Below, one piece after another: positions 9,350-18,946 of a DNA stretch of 64,000 nucleotides. This DNA is from Ralstonia pickettii (lineage in GTDB: Bacteria; Pseudomonadota; Gammaproteobacteria; Burkholderiales; Burkholderiaceae). The stretch lies in the NCBI RefSeq assembly GCF_001699815.1, contig NZ_MCGB01000061.1, positions 310,001 through 374,000 of the forward strand, read 5' to 3'. The notes under the pieces are model-generated. The model searched no databases and was not told the origin of the DNA. It worked only from the letters and a program-made list of their open reading frames with translations. The stretch's first letter is position 1. Every line of letters starts with the position of its first letter. The position numbers and the translations under genes were made by a program.

Positions 9350-9775
9350 ATGGCGATGAGCGTTGGCCACGATGGCGATGAGGACGAAGTCATTGCCGAC
9401 ATCAACACCACGCCGCTCGTCGATGTCATGCTGGTCTTGCTGATTATCTTCTTGATCACGATTCCAGTGGTGACACATACGGTGCCGGTGCAGTTGCCGA
9501 AACAGGCGGTCCAGCCGCTGCAGACTAAGCCCAAGAGCGTCACGATCGCGATCAACCGCGACGGCGACATCTTCTGGGACGAGAAACACGTGGATGCAGC
9601 GACGCTGCTCGCGCGGTTGAAGACCGTGTCGGTGATGCAGCCGCAGCCCGAAGTCGACGTACGCGGTGATGAGAACACTCGCTACGAGTTCATTGGCCGG
9701 GTGATTACGGCCTGTGAGCGCGCGGGGATCAGCAAGGTGTCATTTGTGACGGAGCCGCCGGCGCGCGGCGGGTAA
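9350..9775 (+). CDS. exbD: ExbD/TolR biopolymer transport protein (first copy)
   Basis: ExbD is the stator-side partner of ExbB. This 141-residue protein has the standard layout: a short cytoplasmic N-terminus with ADINTTPLVDVMLVLLIIF, where the Asp in PLVDVMLV is the conserved proton-carrying residue, one membrane helix, and a periplasmic domain (VTIAINRDGDIFWDEKHV and a C-terminal fold). It begins three bases after exbB and is followed after ten bases by a second exbD. It is about 50 percent alike to that copy in the helix region but diverges in the periplasmic part. Confidence 0.94.
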   Translation: MAMSVGHDGDEDEVIADINTTPLVDVMLVLLIIFLITIPVVTHTVPVQLPKQAVQPLQTKPKSVTIAINRDGDIFWDEKHVDAATLLARLKTVSVMQPQPEVDVRGDENTRYEFIGRVITACERAGISKVSFVTEPPARGG

Positions 9776-9785
9776 GGAGCTGATT

Positions 9786-10214
9786 ATGGGAATGAACGTA
9801 GGATCCAGCGGGATTGGCCGAGAACCGGAAGTGATGGCCGACATCAACACCACGCCATTGATCGACGTGATGCTGGTACTGCTGATCATGCTGATCATCA
9901 CGATTCCGATGCAGACGCACGTGATCAACATGAACCTGCCGGTCGGCAACCCACCGCCTCCAGTTATCCAGCCCGAAGTCGTGCAGGTCGATATCGCCTC
10001 CGACGGTACGATCTTGTGGAACGGCACGGTAGTGAACCAGGCCGCGCTCGACGCCAAGCTCTCGCAGGTGGCGGCGGCGCCGGTGCAGGCCGAAATTCGT
10101 CTGCTGCCGAACAAGCTTGCGCCGTATCGGAGTGTCGCAGCAGTGCTTGCTTCCGCGCAGCGCATGGGTGCTACGAAGATTGGCCTGATCGGCGACGAGC
10201 GGTTCATGCAATAG
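9786..10214 (+). CDS. exbD: ExbD/TolR biopolymer transport protein (second copy)
   Basis: A second ExbD of 142 residues carries ADINTTPLIDVMLVLLIM with the conserved Asp in the helix, and a periplasmic domain (VVQVDIASDGTILWNGTVV, APYRSVAAVLASAQRMG). AAGGAG precedes the ATG. Paired exbD genes after one exbB are known in xanthomonads and related bacteria, where the second copy serves particular receptors; whether that holds here is inference. It ends the cluster; a long stem-loop follows 36 bases later. Confidence 0.94.
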   Translation: MGMNVGSSGIGREPEVMADINTTPLIDVMLVLLIMLIITIPMQTHVINMNLPVGNPPPPVIQPEVVQVDIASDGTILWNGTVVNQAALDAKLSQVAAAPVQAEIRLLPNKLAPYRSVAAVLASAQRMGATKIGLIGDERFMQ

Positions 10215-10250
10215 CCAGGCAACACGATCAAGAAGTGCGAAAATGTAAAG

Positions 10251-10328
10251 CAAGTAGCGGAAATCGTGCACGCATGCACACAGTTACACCTGAAAGGTTT
10301 GTGTGTTTTCCTTAGCGCCCGCTACTTG
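10251..10328 (+). terminator. Large two-stem hairpin after exbD, possible terminator
   Basis: A perfect 10-bp outer stem (CAAGTAGCGG at 10251-10260 with CCGCTACTTG at 10319-10328) encloses a second stem (CACACA at 10277-10282 with TGTGTG at 10300-10305) and is followed by TTTTC. It sits just past the tonB-exbBDD cluster. It may be an elongated terminator or a structured RNA; the large internal loop makes a standard terminator less certain. Confidence 0.4.
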
Positions 10329-10983
10329 TTTTCAATCGCTTTTCACTTCCAATCAAATTCAGAAAATTCTCCCACTTCAACTCAATTCTCCTCCGAAAAA
10401 ATCTGTCAAATCAAATTGAATAACTGCCCCTGTCAATTTCGAGAAATAGAATGGTGACCGTCGCTGATACTTGATTCCCTCATCATGATCTCAATTGCAG
10501 TGACATCCAAAACTTGATGCCAGGGTAGCTTTCCTTTTCGCACAGAATCTGGCGGCTTTTCGCGCTGGCGCCAGCCCGGATCAGCACTGTAGACGCCTAT
10601 TCACTGCGCAGTAAATAAGCCGTTGTCGCCAAATTAGGCCACCGTCCCACGTCGCGGCGCAGCTGGTTGTGTGTGGGCGCCAATCAACCTGCCGGGTTCG
10701 CCAAGCCGAACTGCGTGCGATAGTCGGTCAACAGCACTTGCTGGCTTCAAGGCGTGCTGTCAGCTTGGCAAGCCCCCAGCCATCTGCCAGTGCCCCGTGC
10801 GCATCGCCGTGTGTTCATTCGCTTGCAGTTGCATTGCTACGCGAAGGGCATTGCACCCCGCTTACGTCCGAGCCTGGTCTGCGCGCACCTCCAAGGCTCC
10901 ACGGTTTCCTGCGATGAACCATTTTCTCCCCTACGCTCCGCGACGCACGGTTGCGCTCAGTCTTCGCCACCCGCCATTCCCTT
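10329..10983. other. Intergenic gap with no supported gene
   Basis: The first 120 bp are relatively AT-rich (around CAAATTCAGAAAATTCTCCC), after which composition returns to about 60 percent GC. Short frames on the plus strand have no ribosome sites or domains. I see no RNA gene here. Confidence 0.4.
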
Positions 10984-11600
10984 TTATGACGGCTTGCCTC
11001 GGCGATACACCCCCGGCGCGCTGCCTGTCCAGCTCTTGAATGCGCGCTGAAATGCTGCACTGTCGGTAAATCCAAGATCCTGCGCCAACTCTGCCAACGG
11101 CACGGAAGACATCGACAGACGAACGATGGCCATATCGCGCCGCAACTCGTCCTTCAATGACTGGAAAGATGCACCCTCCAGTGCAAGGCGCCGCTGCGGC
11201 GTGGCGGTGGACATGTGTAGCGCATCGGCCGTGGTGGCAAGGTCGGGCCATGCCGGCTGCATGTGCTGCAGGTGGTTGCGCACGCGTGCGCTGATGGTGT
11301 CGTTGCCACGCCGAGGCATGATGATGTGGGCTTGCGCATCGGCTAGGAAGGCGCGCAGCGCGGCTTCGTCCTGGCGCACAGGGCTTTGCAGCCACGCGAC
11401 ATCGAACCATATCGTCGTTTGCCGCTGCCCGAACTGCAGTTGTGCTGGAAAGACTTTGCTGTAGCTGTCGACGTGGGGCGGGCTTTCAAAGGCGAAGTCG
11501 AAACGTGTGGCCGGCAAGCGCCCGCCTGCTAGCCAGGCCATCAGGCGCCAGAAGACGCGCAACAGCATCTCATGCAGGAAGACCGGTTCCGCCACCCGCG
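10984..11600 (-). pseudogene. AraC-family regulator, 5' end deleted
   Basis: This is the C-terminal two thirds of an AraC-type transcription regulator of the OruR/ArgR-like kind. Visible are the end of an arabinose-binding-like sensor domain (VFWRLMAWLAGGRLPATRFD, then VFPAQLQFGQ) and a full AraC HTH (RRLALEGASFQSLKDELRRD, ELAQDLGFTDSAAFQRAFKS, WTGSAPGVYRRG). The first 120-150 residues and the promoter are missing. Past about 11600 the frame runs on by chance, antisense to the neighbouring ligase gene, with no AraC similarity. In related clusters such a regulator lies divergent to the acyl-CoA ligase, so one deletion removed the shared promoter and both 5' ends. Without a start it is unlikely to be expressed as a functional regulator. 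Confidence 0.8.
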
Positions 11601-11624
11601 CATTGGCGAATCGAAACGCAGACC

Positions 11625-13080
11625 GCGTGGCACGCCTGGCCGGAGCGCTGCAAAGCCTGGCATGCGGGACGGCGATCGCGTCGCCATGCTGGCCCGGAAC
11701 TCCGACCGCTACCTCGAGTACCAGATGGCTGTGCCCTGGGGCGGTGGCGTGCTGAACCCCTGCAACACCCGCTGGTCGGCGTCCGAAATCCTGTATTCGC
11801 TCAATGATTCGGGCTCGATCCACCTGCTGGTGGACGAAACCTTCCGCCCGCTCGCCGAGGAGATCCGCCGCTATGCTACCACGCTGCGCGAGGTGGTCTG
11901 TTGTGACGACGGCGATGTGCCGACCGGCATGCATGGCTACGAGGCGCTGCTGGCCCAGGCCGAGCCGGCGACCGATGCCGTGCGGAGGGGCGACGATCTG
12001 GCCGGCATCTTCTATACCGGCGGGACCACGGGTTTCCCCAAGGGGGTGATGCTCAGCCACACCAATCTTTGCAGTTCCGGGCTGGCAGCACATGCAGAAG
12101 GGCTGGCTCCGGCCGGCAGCACCTATCTGCATGCGGCGCCGATGTTCCACCTGGCAGACATTGGTGTTGCGATGGCGCATTGGATCGAGGGCAATACGCA
12201 TTGCGTGGTTCCGGCGTTCTCGCCAGAGGGGGTGCTCGATGTGCTGGCGCGCGATCGCGTCACCCATTTGCTGTTGGTGCCGACCATGATCCAGATGCTG
12301 GTCGACCACCCGGCGATGCGGCAACCCCGCGACCTGAGCGCGCTCTGGAGCATCGCCTACGGCGCTTCGCCGATCTCTGAGGCGGTACTTGAGCGGGCGA
12401 TGGCGGCGCTGCCTGGCGTGGGCTTCGTGCAGGCCTACGGGATGACCGAGCTGTCACCGCTGGCGACCATTCTCCCAGATGTGTATCAGACGCCGCAGGC
12501 ACGCACGCTCGGCAAGCTGCGCTCCGCAGGTCGCGCCACCTTCTGCGCCGAAGTACGAATCGTCGATGTGGAGGGCCAGGAAGTGCCGCGTGGCACCGTG
12601 GGCGAGGTGATCGTACGCGGGCCCAACGTGATGCAGGGCTACTGGAACAAACCTGAGCAGACCGCGGCCGCCGTACGCAACCGCTGGATGCACACAGGCG
12701 ACGGCGGCTATATGGACGAGGCGGGCTTCGTCTTCGTTGTCGATCGCATGAAAGACATGATCGTGACGGGGGGCGAGAACGTCTATTCCGCCGAGGTCGA
12801 GAACGCCATCACCCAACACCCCGCCGTGGCGGCCTGCGCCGTCATCGGTATACCGAGCGCCCAGTGGGGGGAATCGGTGCATGCCGTGGTGGTGCGCAAG
12901 CCGGGCGCATCCGTTTCCACCGAGGAACTCATTGCCCACTGCAAGACACTGATCGCAGGCTACAAGTGCCCGCGCAGCCTGGATTTCTGTGATGCGCTGC
13001 CATTGTCCGGCGCCGGCAAGATCCTCAAGACCGAGCTGCGCAAGCTCTTCTGGGAAGGGCAACAGCGACAAGTCCGCTGA
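11625..13080 (+). pseudogene. AMP-forming acyl-CoA ligase, 5' truncated and frameshifted
   Basis: Adenylate-forming long- or medium-chain acyl-CoA ligase that would activate a carboxylate to its CoA ester. All core motifs remain: YTGGTTGFPKG (A3), QAYGMTE (A5), HTGDGGYMDEAG (A7), VVDRMKDMIVTGGENVYSAE (A8) and GAGKILKTELRK (A10 lysine). The N-terminal 40-50 residues are lost at the junction with the AraC remnant. Family-like sequence first appears as RVARLAGALQSL in one frame (from about 11627), then continues as MRDGDRVAMLARNSDRYLEY in another. Restoring one G in CCTGGCATG at 11657-11664 would join them, so there is also a one-base deletion. Translation from ATG 11662 could yield about 472 residues, but with an incomplete N-terminal domain. 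The thiolase follows 25 bases later. Confidence 0.8.
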
Positions 13081-13105
13081 ATTGATCCATCGACAAGGAG
13101 AAACC

Positions 13106-13991
13106 ATGACCTCATCCGTGATCGTTGCCAGCGCCGGCATGATTCCTTTCATCAAACCGGGGGCAAGCGAGCCCTATCCGGTGATGGCCGCCAAGGCCAT
13201 CAGGGCCGCGCTGGCCAACGCGGGTCTCGAATACAGCAAGGTGCAGCAGGCCTATGCTGGCTATGTCTACGGCGACTCCACCGCCGGCCAGCGCGGGCAT
13301 TATGAGGTTGGCATGACCGGTATCCCGGTAGTGAACGTCAACAACAACTGCTCGACCGGTTCGACCGCGCTCTACCTGGCGCGTCAGGCCGTTGCCGGCG
13401 GCGCGGTGGATTGCGCACTGGCCTTCGGCTTCGAACAGATGATGCCGGGGGCACTGGGCTCGGTCTTCAGCGATCGGCCCAGCCCCTTCGAACGCTTTGA
13501 CGCGGTGACCGCCGAATTGATCGACGTTCCGGATGTGCCATTCGCGCTACGCTACTTTGGCGGCGCGGGGCTCGCACACATGCAGGAGTTCGGCACGAAG
13601 CTCGAGACGTTTGCCAAGATCCGCGCCAAGGCCAGCCGTCATGCGGCCAACAATCCGCTGGCGCTGTTCCGCACGGTGGTGACGGAGGAAGACGTCATGG
13701 CCTCGCCCATGATCTGGCCCGGTGTGATGACCCGGCTCATGGCCTGCCCCCCCGACTTGCGGCGCTGCTGCGGCGCTGCTGGTCTCGGAAGCATTTGCGA
13801 AAAAGCATGAGTTGGACGCGAGCGTTCGCATCCGCGCTCAGGCCAATCCGACCCTCCTGGCCGCGATGGCGTCGCTGTCTTGCGGCCCAGTATCTGATGA
13901 GGGAAGGCCGCACGTGCCCTTGATCTGCTCACCAACACCCTCTATCCAAAGCAACTCTATGGGAGCATCAGAAGCCTTTCCATTCCCATAA
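13106..13991 (+). pseudogene. SCP-x type thiolase, frameshifted and 3' truncated
   Basis: Thiolase-like acetyl-CoA acetyltransferase of the lipid-transfer (SCP-x) type, probably partner of the ligase in degrading an acyl side chain. GGAG lies seven bases before the ATG. The N-terminal half is intact and carries the nucleophile region NNNCSTGSTALYLARQAV. A run of seven C at 13747-13753 breaks the frame. With six C the sequence reads MACPPTCGAAAALLVSEAFA and on to VRIRAQA, as expected of the family, so one C has been inserted. Family similarity stops near 13844, and the restored frame runs on without similarity to a stop at 13991. The catalytic C-terminal half (about 150 residues with the second Cys/His motifs) is absent. 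Confidence 0.8.
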
Positions 13992-14454
13992 GAACAGTAA
14001 TTAAAGGAAAAATTGCACAAGAATAGGGAATGGCTGCACAAAAATTGGGAATAAGTGAAATTCCTACAGAAAGCTTTCACTCCTTTCCCTCTCCTTTTGG
14101 CGCGCACACCCATCGCCAAATAGAACGCTAAGGATATACAAATAAAATCTTAAAATTATTTCTACAAATAAATTAAATAATAAATTGGTATTAAAATATT
14201 AAATAAAGAATAAATTACATGCATGTTTTTGCAGCAAAATGCGAATTCTCCGCATTGCGAGAAAATGGCAGGCAAATATTTCAATCTTTGACAACAATCC
14301 ACGCACAAAGAAGCCATTCGATTGATTTTTATCCGCTTCTCCCAGGCTGCCTCTACTATGCCATTTGTTGGTGGCGGCTAATGAAAAGCTTCCACCAAAT
14401 CTAGGTTGGCTGCGAATTCTGTTGGTCTGCTATGCAGCGGCTCGATTTCCGGTG
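13992..14454. other. AT-rich intergenic stretch
   Basis: Most of this gap is much richer in A and T than the rest of the window; 14125-14222 in particular is made almost wholly of A/T (AAATAAATTAAATAATAAAT and similar). A 61-codon frame from 14219 has no good ribosome site and no recognisable domain. AT-rich DNA of this kind is a typical H-NS target, and an H-NS-type gene remnant lies 1.2 kb away. Confidence 0.5.
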
Positions 14455-14490
14455 CCGCCCATCGCGTAAATTTTGATGGGCGGTTTTTTT
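14455..14490 (+). terminator. Rho-independent terminator
   Basis: A perfect 9-bp stem, CCGCCCATC at 14455-14463 and GATGGGCGG at 14475-14483, is followed by seven T. Its upstream transcription unit is unclear, since no convincing gene lies immediately before it on this strand; it may terminate an unannotated small RNA or a lost gene. Confidence 0.75.
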
Positions 14491-14690
14491 GCAATCGGTG
14501 CTGTTCAACTCATCTATCCATCGATTCCAGTTAAACATGGGATTGTCGACGCAGAAGATCGCTGTGGGTCTATCGCAGGCACCGGCTTTCGTTAGCGAAA
14601 ACCAATTCTTGTTTATTGCACCAAGAAAGCAACTGATTCTTCTTTCGCAATCTTCCCGGTCCGCACGACAATGAGCGGGCTGTTATCGCC

Positions 14691-15116
14691 GTGAACGCTG
14701 AACCGTATATTCTGCATAAATTAAGGGCAATTGGTTGTCGACCTACCGTTGCCCGAGTCAGTATATTGAAAATCATCAACTCTGCGGGTGCGGGAGGGAT
14801 TAGTGCGGAAGATATTCATCGCCAGCTCATTCGAGATGGAATGCGCACAGGTGTCAGCACCGTATATCGAATCCTCCACGAGATTGAGGATTCCGGACTA
14901 TTGATACGGGACTGGGGGAAGGGTCGGCATCGGGCTCGATATCAATTCAAACCACTCGACGTTGACTCCATTCGCCTAACCTTCATCAACGCCGGATCTG
15001 CCTACTCAGTCGGTCTTGATACGTGGAATTTAAAACACCTTTTGCTGACTGAGTTGCTGAAGCTTGGGGTCGATCCAACTGGCAGACATCTGTTGATTCA
15101 GATTGAACCTGCGTAA
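14691..15116 (+). CDS. Fur-family-like transcriptional regulator lacking metal sites
   Basis: A protein of 141 residues starting at GTG. Its N-terminal 80 residues form the winged helix of the Fur family: LRAIGCRPTVARVSILKIIN, AEDIHRQLIRDGMRTGVSTV and YRILHEIEDSGLL match the DNA-binding domain closely. The C-terminal half is not Fur-like: the His-rich metal site (HHHD-type) and the CxxC zinc pairs are absent, and the sequence (GSAYSVGLDTWNLKHLL, GRHLLIQIEPA) forms a short, different domain. It may therefore sense something other than iron, or work as a DNA-binding platform. It stands alone between the AT-rich stretch and the IS21 element; a link to the TonB cluster 4.5 kb away is possible but not shown. 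Confidence 0.72.
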   Translation: MNAEPYILHKLRAIGCRPTVARVSILKIINSAGAGGISAEDIHRQLIRDGMRTGVSTVYRILHEIEDSGLLIRDWGKGRHRARYQFKPLDVDSIRLTFINAGSAYSVGLDTWNLKHLLLTELLKLGVDPTGRHLLIQIEPA

Positions 15117-15412
15117 GAACCTGTGCCCTCCGGGAGTGGATATTTCCAGCGTCGTTGAAATTTCCGCCGACACGCTCTTCCCGATCTTCGGGGGAACAAG
15201 TCCCACAACTGTCGATCATGCAAGACGCTGCATACCGCTCTGTTCGCGCATATGCAGCGATGGTCCGGCAGCCACTCGGACCGTTTTTCGCTGTATCCCT
15301 CTGAATTGATAGGGGGGGGCGGCACCAGCTCCTCCTGCTGACCGTCAGGTAAAGCAGGCGCCCAAGGCCCCGCCCGAGAGCAGGGACCTTTTCTAGACTG
15401 CAGCAGCGGCCT

Positions 15413-15663
15413 TCACTTAATCAGGAATCGATCGCGGTTCTTGCCAATCCAAGCGGGAGCCCTACCGCGACCAGACCAAGTCGCACCAGTCTTGGGATCC
15501 ATATACTTGGGCGCGACAGTTGTCCCTTTGCGCTTTTTCGCCTTAATCGCAAGTCCCAGGTCATCTACAGTCAACCCGTATTCCTGGACGATCTGACGAA
15601 CTTGTTGAACTGCGCCGTCGAGCTCGGCCCGCCGTGCGGCTTCAAGTTGCTGCTCTAGCTTGG
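15413..15663 (-). pseudogene. H-NS-family nucleoid protein, 5' end removed by IS21
   Basis: This is the C-terminal part of an H-NS-type histone-like protein as found in beta-proteobacteria (about 95-100 residues when whole). It shows the coiled-coil end LEQQLEAARRAELDGAVQQV, the linker with KAKKRKG and the DNA-binding domain YMDPKTGATWSGRGRAPAWI. The reading frame runs into the terminal repeat of the IS21-family element at 15664, and only about the first ten codons with the start are missing. Those codons are not found on the far side of the element, so an adjacent deletion or rearrangement accompanied the insertion. A fusion starting inside the element is open but has no natural ribosome site. 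Confidence 0.8.
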
Positions 15664-15767
15664 TGTTGATTTGCACGGAATCCTGACCCACCCGAGGTAG
15701 GTTTTTGCATCGAATGTTGACCCACGTATAGAACACTGTCCCGCTCGGCAACGAGCGGGAGATCGGA

Positions 15768-17294
15768 GTGATCGACGTGGCCATACTGAGCATCATTCGA
15801 CGCTGGCATCTTCGCGACCAGATCCCGCTGCGCGAGATCGCCAGACGCCTGGGCATCTCCAGGAACACGGTCAGGCGCTATCTGCGCGCTGACACCACGG
15901 CACCGGCCTATCCTGCACGGCAGAGTCCGAGCAAGCTCGACGGCCATGCCGCCAAGCTCTCCGCTTGGCTCAAGACCGAGGCCAACAAGCCACGCAAGCA
16001 ACGGCGCACACTCAAGCAGATCCACACTGATCTGTGTGCCTTGGGCTTCACCGGCTCCTACGATCGCGTTGCCGCATTCGCTCGCCGCTGGCGCCAGGAG
16101 CAACAGGAGCAAGCCCGCACGTCGGGGCGAGGCACCTTTATCCCACTGCGCTTCGCAGAGGGTGAGGCCTTCCAGTTCGACTGGAGCGAGGACTGGGCGG
16201 TCATCGCCGGCGAGCGCACCAAGCTGCAAGTGGCTCAGTTCAAGCTCAGCCACAGCCGCGCATTCTTCCTGCGCGCGTATCTGCTGCAGACCCACGAGAT
16301 GCTGTTCGATGCCCATCACCACGCCTTTGTGGCCTGGGGCGGTATCCCGCGTCGCGGCATCTACGACAACATGAAGACCGCCGTGGATCGCGTGCGCCTG
16401 GGCAAGTTGCGTGACGTCAACTTGCGCTTCAGCACCATGGTCAGCCACTACCTGTTCGACGCCGAGTTCTGTAACCCGGCCTCGGGCTGGGAGAAGGGGC
16501 AGATAGAGAAGAACGTGCAGGACAGCCGTCACCGCATCTGGCAACGCATCCCTGCATTCGGCTCTCTGGCGGCACTTAATGACTGGCTGGCCGACCAGTG
16601 CGTACGGCTGTGGCAGCAGACCCGCCATCCTGAGCTGGACATGACCCTCTGGGAGGCCTGGTCGCTGGAGCGGCCACACCTGATGCCCGTGGGGCAGCCG
16701 TTCGATGGCTTTGTGGAGCACACCAAGCGCGTCTCACCAACCTGCCTGGTGACCTTCGAGCGCAACCGCTACAGCGTACCGGCGTCGTTTGCCAACCGGC
16801 CCATCAGTCTGCGCGTCTATGCCAATCGGCTCGTGTTCGTGGCCGAAGGCCAGGTGATTGCCGAGCACGTGCGGCACATCGACCGTAGCCATCTTCCGGG
16901 GCGCACAATCTATGACTGGCACCACTACCTCGCGGTGCTGCAGCGTAAGCCCGGTGCGCTGCGTAACGGCGCACCGTTCGCCGAACTGCCAGAGGGCTTC
17001 CGACGCCTGCAATCCACACTGCTCAAACGCCCTGGTGGCGATCGCGAGATGGTCGAGATCCTGGCGCTGGTGCTGTTGCACGACGAACAGGCCGTGCTCA
17101 CTGCGGTGGAGCTCGCACTGGAGGCGGGTGCCCCGTCCAAGCAAACCATCCTGAACATCCTCAGCCGCCTCCTGGAAGGCGAGCCCGTGGCACCGATCAC
17201 CTCACCACAGGCACTGGCGCTGCACGTCGAACCGCAGGCCAACGTCGGCCGCTACGACAGCTTGCGAGATCGGGAGGTGCATCATGCAGCATGA
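15768..17294 (+). CDS. istA: IS21-family transposase IstA
   Basis: DDE transposase of 508 residues, about the usual IstA length. It has an N-terminal HTH ([19 protein letters not shown]), a catalytic core with [14 protein letters not shown] holding the first Asp, [14 protein letters not shown] holding the second, and [12 protein letters not shown] holding the Glu, then a C-terminal domain ([20 protein letters not shown]). It starts at GTG and overlaps istB by 11 bases, which suggests coupled translation. The frame is intact. Confidence 0.93.
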   Translation: MIDVAILSIIRRWHLRDQIPLREIARRLGISRNTVRRYLRADTTAPAYPARQSPSKLDGHAAKLSAWLKTEANKPRKQRRTLKQIHTDLCALGFTGSYDRVAAFARRWRQEQQEQARTSGRGTFIPLRFAEGEAFQFDWSEDWAVIAGERTKLQVAQFKLSHSRAFFLRAYLLQTHEMLFDAHHHAFVAWGGIPRRGIYDNMKTAVDRVRLGKLRDVNLRFSTMVSHYLFDAEFCNPASGWEKGQIEKNVQDSRHRIWQRIPAFGSLAALNDWLADQCVRLWQQTRHPELDMTLWEAWSLERPHLMPVGQPFDGFVEHTKRVSPTCLVTFERNRYSVPASFANRPISLRVYANRLVFVAEGQVIAEHVRHIDRSHLPGRTIYDWHHYLAVLQRKPGALRNGAPFAELPEGFRRLQSTLLKRPGGDREMVEILALVLLHDEQAVLTAVELALEAGAPSKQTILNILSRLLEGEPVAPITSPQALALHVEPQANVGRYDSLRDREVHHAA

Positions 17295-18069
17295 AGTCAT
17301 GTTGGAGATGCTCAAGTCGTTGAAGCTGCACGGCATGGCACAAGCGCTGGGCGACCTGGCGGCGCAGGACTCGCCGGCCTACCAGTCGGCCGTGGCCATC
17401 CTGTCGCGTCTGCTCAAGGCCGAGCTCACCGAGCGCGAGGTGCGCTCGCTGGCCTATCAGATGAAGGTGGCGCGCTTCCCAGCCTACCGAGACCTGACCG
17501 GCTTCGACTTCAGTTGCAGCGAGGCCAACGAAGCACTGGTGCGGCAGCTTCACCGCTGCGAGTTCCTCGAGTCGGCGCACAACATCGTGCTGGTCGGCGG
17601 CCCAGGTACGGGCAAGACCCATCTCGGCACCGCCATCGGCGTGCAGGCCGTGGAGCACCATCACCGTCGAGTGCGCTTCTTCTCGACCGTGGAGCTCGTC
17701 AACGCGTTGGAACTGGAGAAGGTCTCAGGCAAGCCGGGACACCTGGCCACGCGACTCATGTATGCCGACCTGGTGATCCTCGATGAGCTGGGCTATCTGC
17801 CGTTCAGCCAGACCGGCGGCGCATTGCTGTTCCACCTGATCAGCAAGCTCTACGAGCGCACCAGCCTCGTCATCACCACCAACCTGAGCTTCGGCGAATG
17901 GTCCAGCGTCTTCGGGGACGCCAAGATGACCACCGCGCTATTGGATCGCCTCACGCACCACTGCCACATTGTTGAAACCGGCAACGATAGCTATCGTTTC
18001 AAGCACAGCACCACCCAGCCCAAGAAGGAGAAACGCACCGCCAAACAACCCGCACAAAGCGACACCTAA
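17284..18069 (+). CDS. istB: IS21-family helper ATPase IstB
   Basis: AAA+ ATPase of 261 residues that assists IstA in target selection. Walker A is [15 protein letters not shown] and Walker B is [12 protein letters not shown]; a sensor region [14 protein letters not shown] follows. The N-terminus ([14 protein letters not shown]) is the IS21 IstB N-domain. The frame is intact with a basic C-terminal tail ([12 protein letters not shown]). The element could have been active before the IS3 insertion disturbed its right end. Confidence 0.93.
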   Translation: MQHEVMLEMLKSLKLHGMAQALGDLAAQDSPAYQSAVAILSRLLKAELTEREVRSLAYQMKVARFPAYRDLTGFDFSCSEANEALVRQLHRCEFLESAHNIVLVGGPGTGKTHLGTAIGVQAVEHHHRRVRFFSTVELVNALELEKVSGKPGHLATRLMYADLVILDELGYLPFSQTGGALLFHLISKLYERTSLVITTNLSFGEWSSVFGDAKMTTALLDRLTHHCHIVETGNDSYRFKHSTTQPKKEKRTAKQPAQSDT

Positions 18070-18145
18070 CAGCCTTTGGGGTGGGTCAGTTTTCGATGCA
18101 AATCTGGAGTGACCCCTTGGGGCTGGACAGGGCGGCAGTTAGAAA

Positions 18146-18946
18146 CTAAGCCGCCTGCAGGGTGAGTTGGGACTCGAACTGGTTGGGCGAAACGTAGCCG
18201 AGCGCCGAGTGCATTCGCTTGGCATTGTAGGTGTCTTCAATGAACCTGGGCAGACGCGCAGCGACATCATCGAATGTCCGGTAACCGGCCAGGTACACTT
18301 CCTCGACTTTTAACGTCTTCATAAAGCTCTCGGCCTGGGCGTTGTGGTAAGGGTTACCCGGCGCACTCATTGAGCCGATCAGACCATATTCACGCAGCGC
18401 AGCCCGGTACCTCGCGCTTGCATATTGCGAGCCCTGATCGGTGTGGTGAATGCAGCTTCCTGGCGTTGGACGCCTGTTTCGCAATGCGGCGAACAACGCG
18501 GCCAAGGTCAGGTCGGTGTCGATGCGACGAGAGATCGCGTAGCCCACGACTTTGCGGCTACACGCATCCAGAATGGCCGCGAGGTACACAAAGCCTGCGG
18601 CGACTTTGATGAACGTAATATCCCCCACCCAGACCAGATCCGGCTTGGAGGGAATGACATTGCGATACAGGTTTGGAAACGCCGCAAGATCTCCACTCTC
18701 GGTACCTGCACGCGCATATCGGCGTCGCGGCCTGACACTTAGATCGTGCTGCCGCATGATCCGAGCGACCCGTTTGTGGTTGACGTGATGTCCGCGTGCG
18801 CATAGCTCCCGGACAACACGTCGATAACCATACCCGGGAAACTCATCTTGAATCTCGCCAATGAGTTCCACCAAGCGGCCATCACTGAGCTCGACAGCTT
18901 TGGCCGTGGAGCGATAGTAGTATGTACTGCGAGGCAGCGCGATCAC
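18146..18946 (-). CDS. IS3-family transposase OrfB (DDE catalytic part)
   Basis: Integrase-core protein of 266 residues. The DDE residues are recognisable in [25 protein letters not shown] and [14 protein letters not shown], with the HTH_21-like start [13 protein letters not shown]. It is normally made as an OrfAB fusion: the frame is open upstream into orfA, and a slippery A8 run at 19032-19039 would allow a -1 shift giving a protein of about 390 residues (junction [17 protein letters not shown]). The frame is intact. Confidence 0.9.
   Translation of the reverse strand: MIALPRSTYYYRSTAKAVELSDGRLVELIGEIQDEFPGYGYRRVVRELCARGHHVNHKRVARIMRQHDLSVRPRRRYARAGTESGDLAAFPNLYRNVIPSKPDLVWVGDITFIKVAAGFVYLAAILDACSRKVVGYAISRRIDTDLTLAALFAALRNRRPTPGSCIHHTDQGSQYASARYRAALREYGLIGSMSAPGNPYHNAQAESFMKTLKVEEVYLAGYRTFDDVAARLPRFIEDTYNAKRMHSALGYVSPNQFESQLTLQAA

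Noticed and set aside
10984-12324. 446-codon minus-strand frame as one intact AraC protein
   Set aside because: Only the part below about 11600 resembles AraC; the rest is antisense to the acyl-CoA ligase.
14219-14404. 61-codon frame at the end of the AT-rich stretch
   Set aside because: No ribosome site or domain; the terminator at 14455 may serve it, but that alone is not enough.
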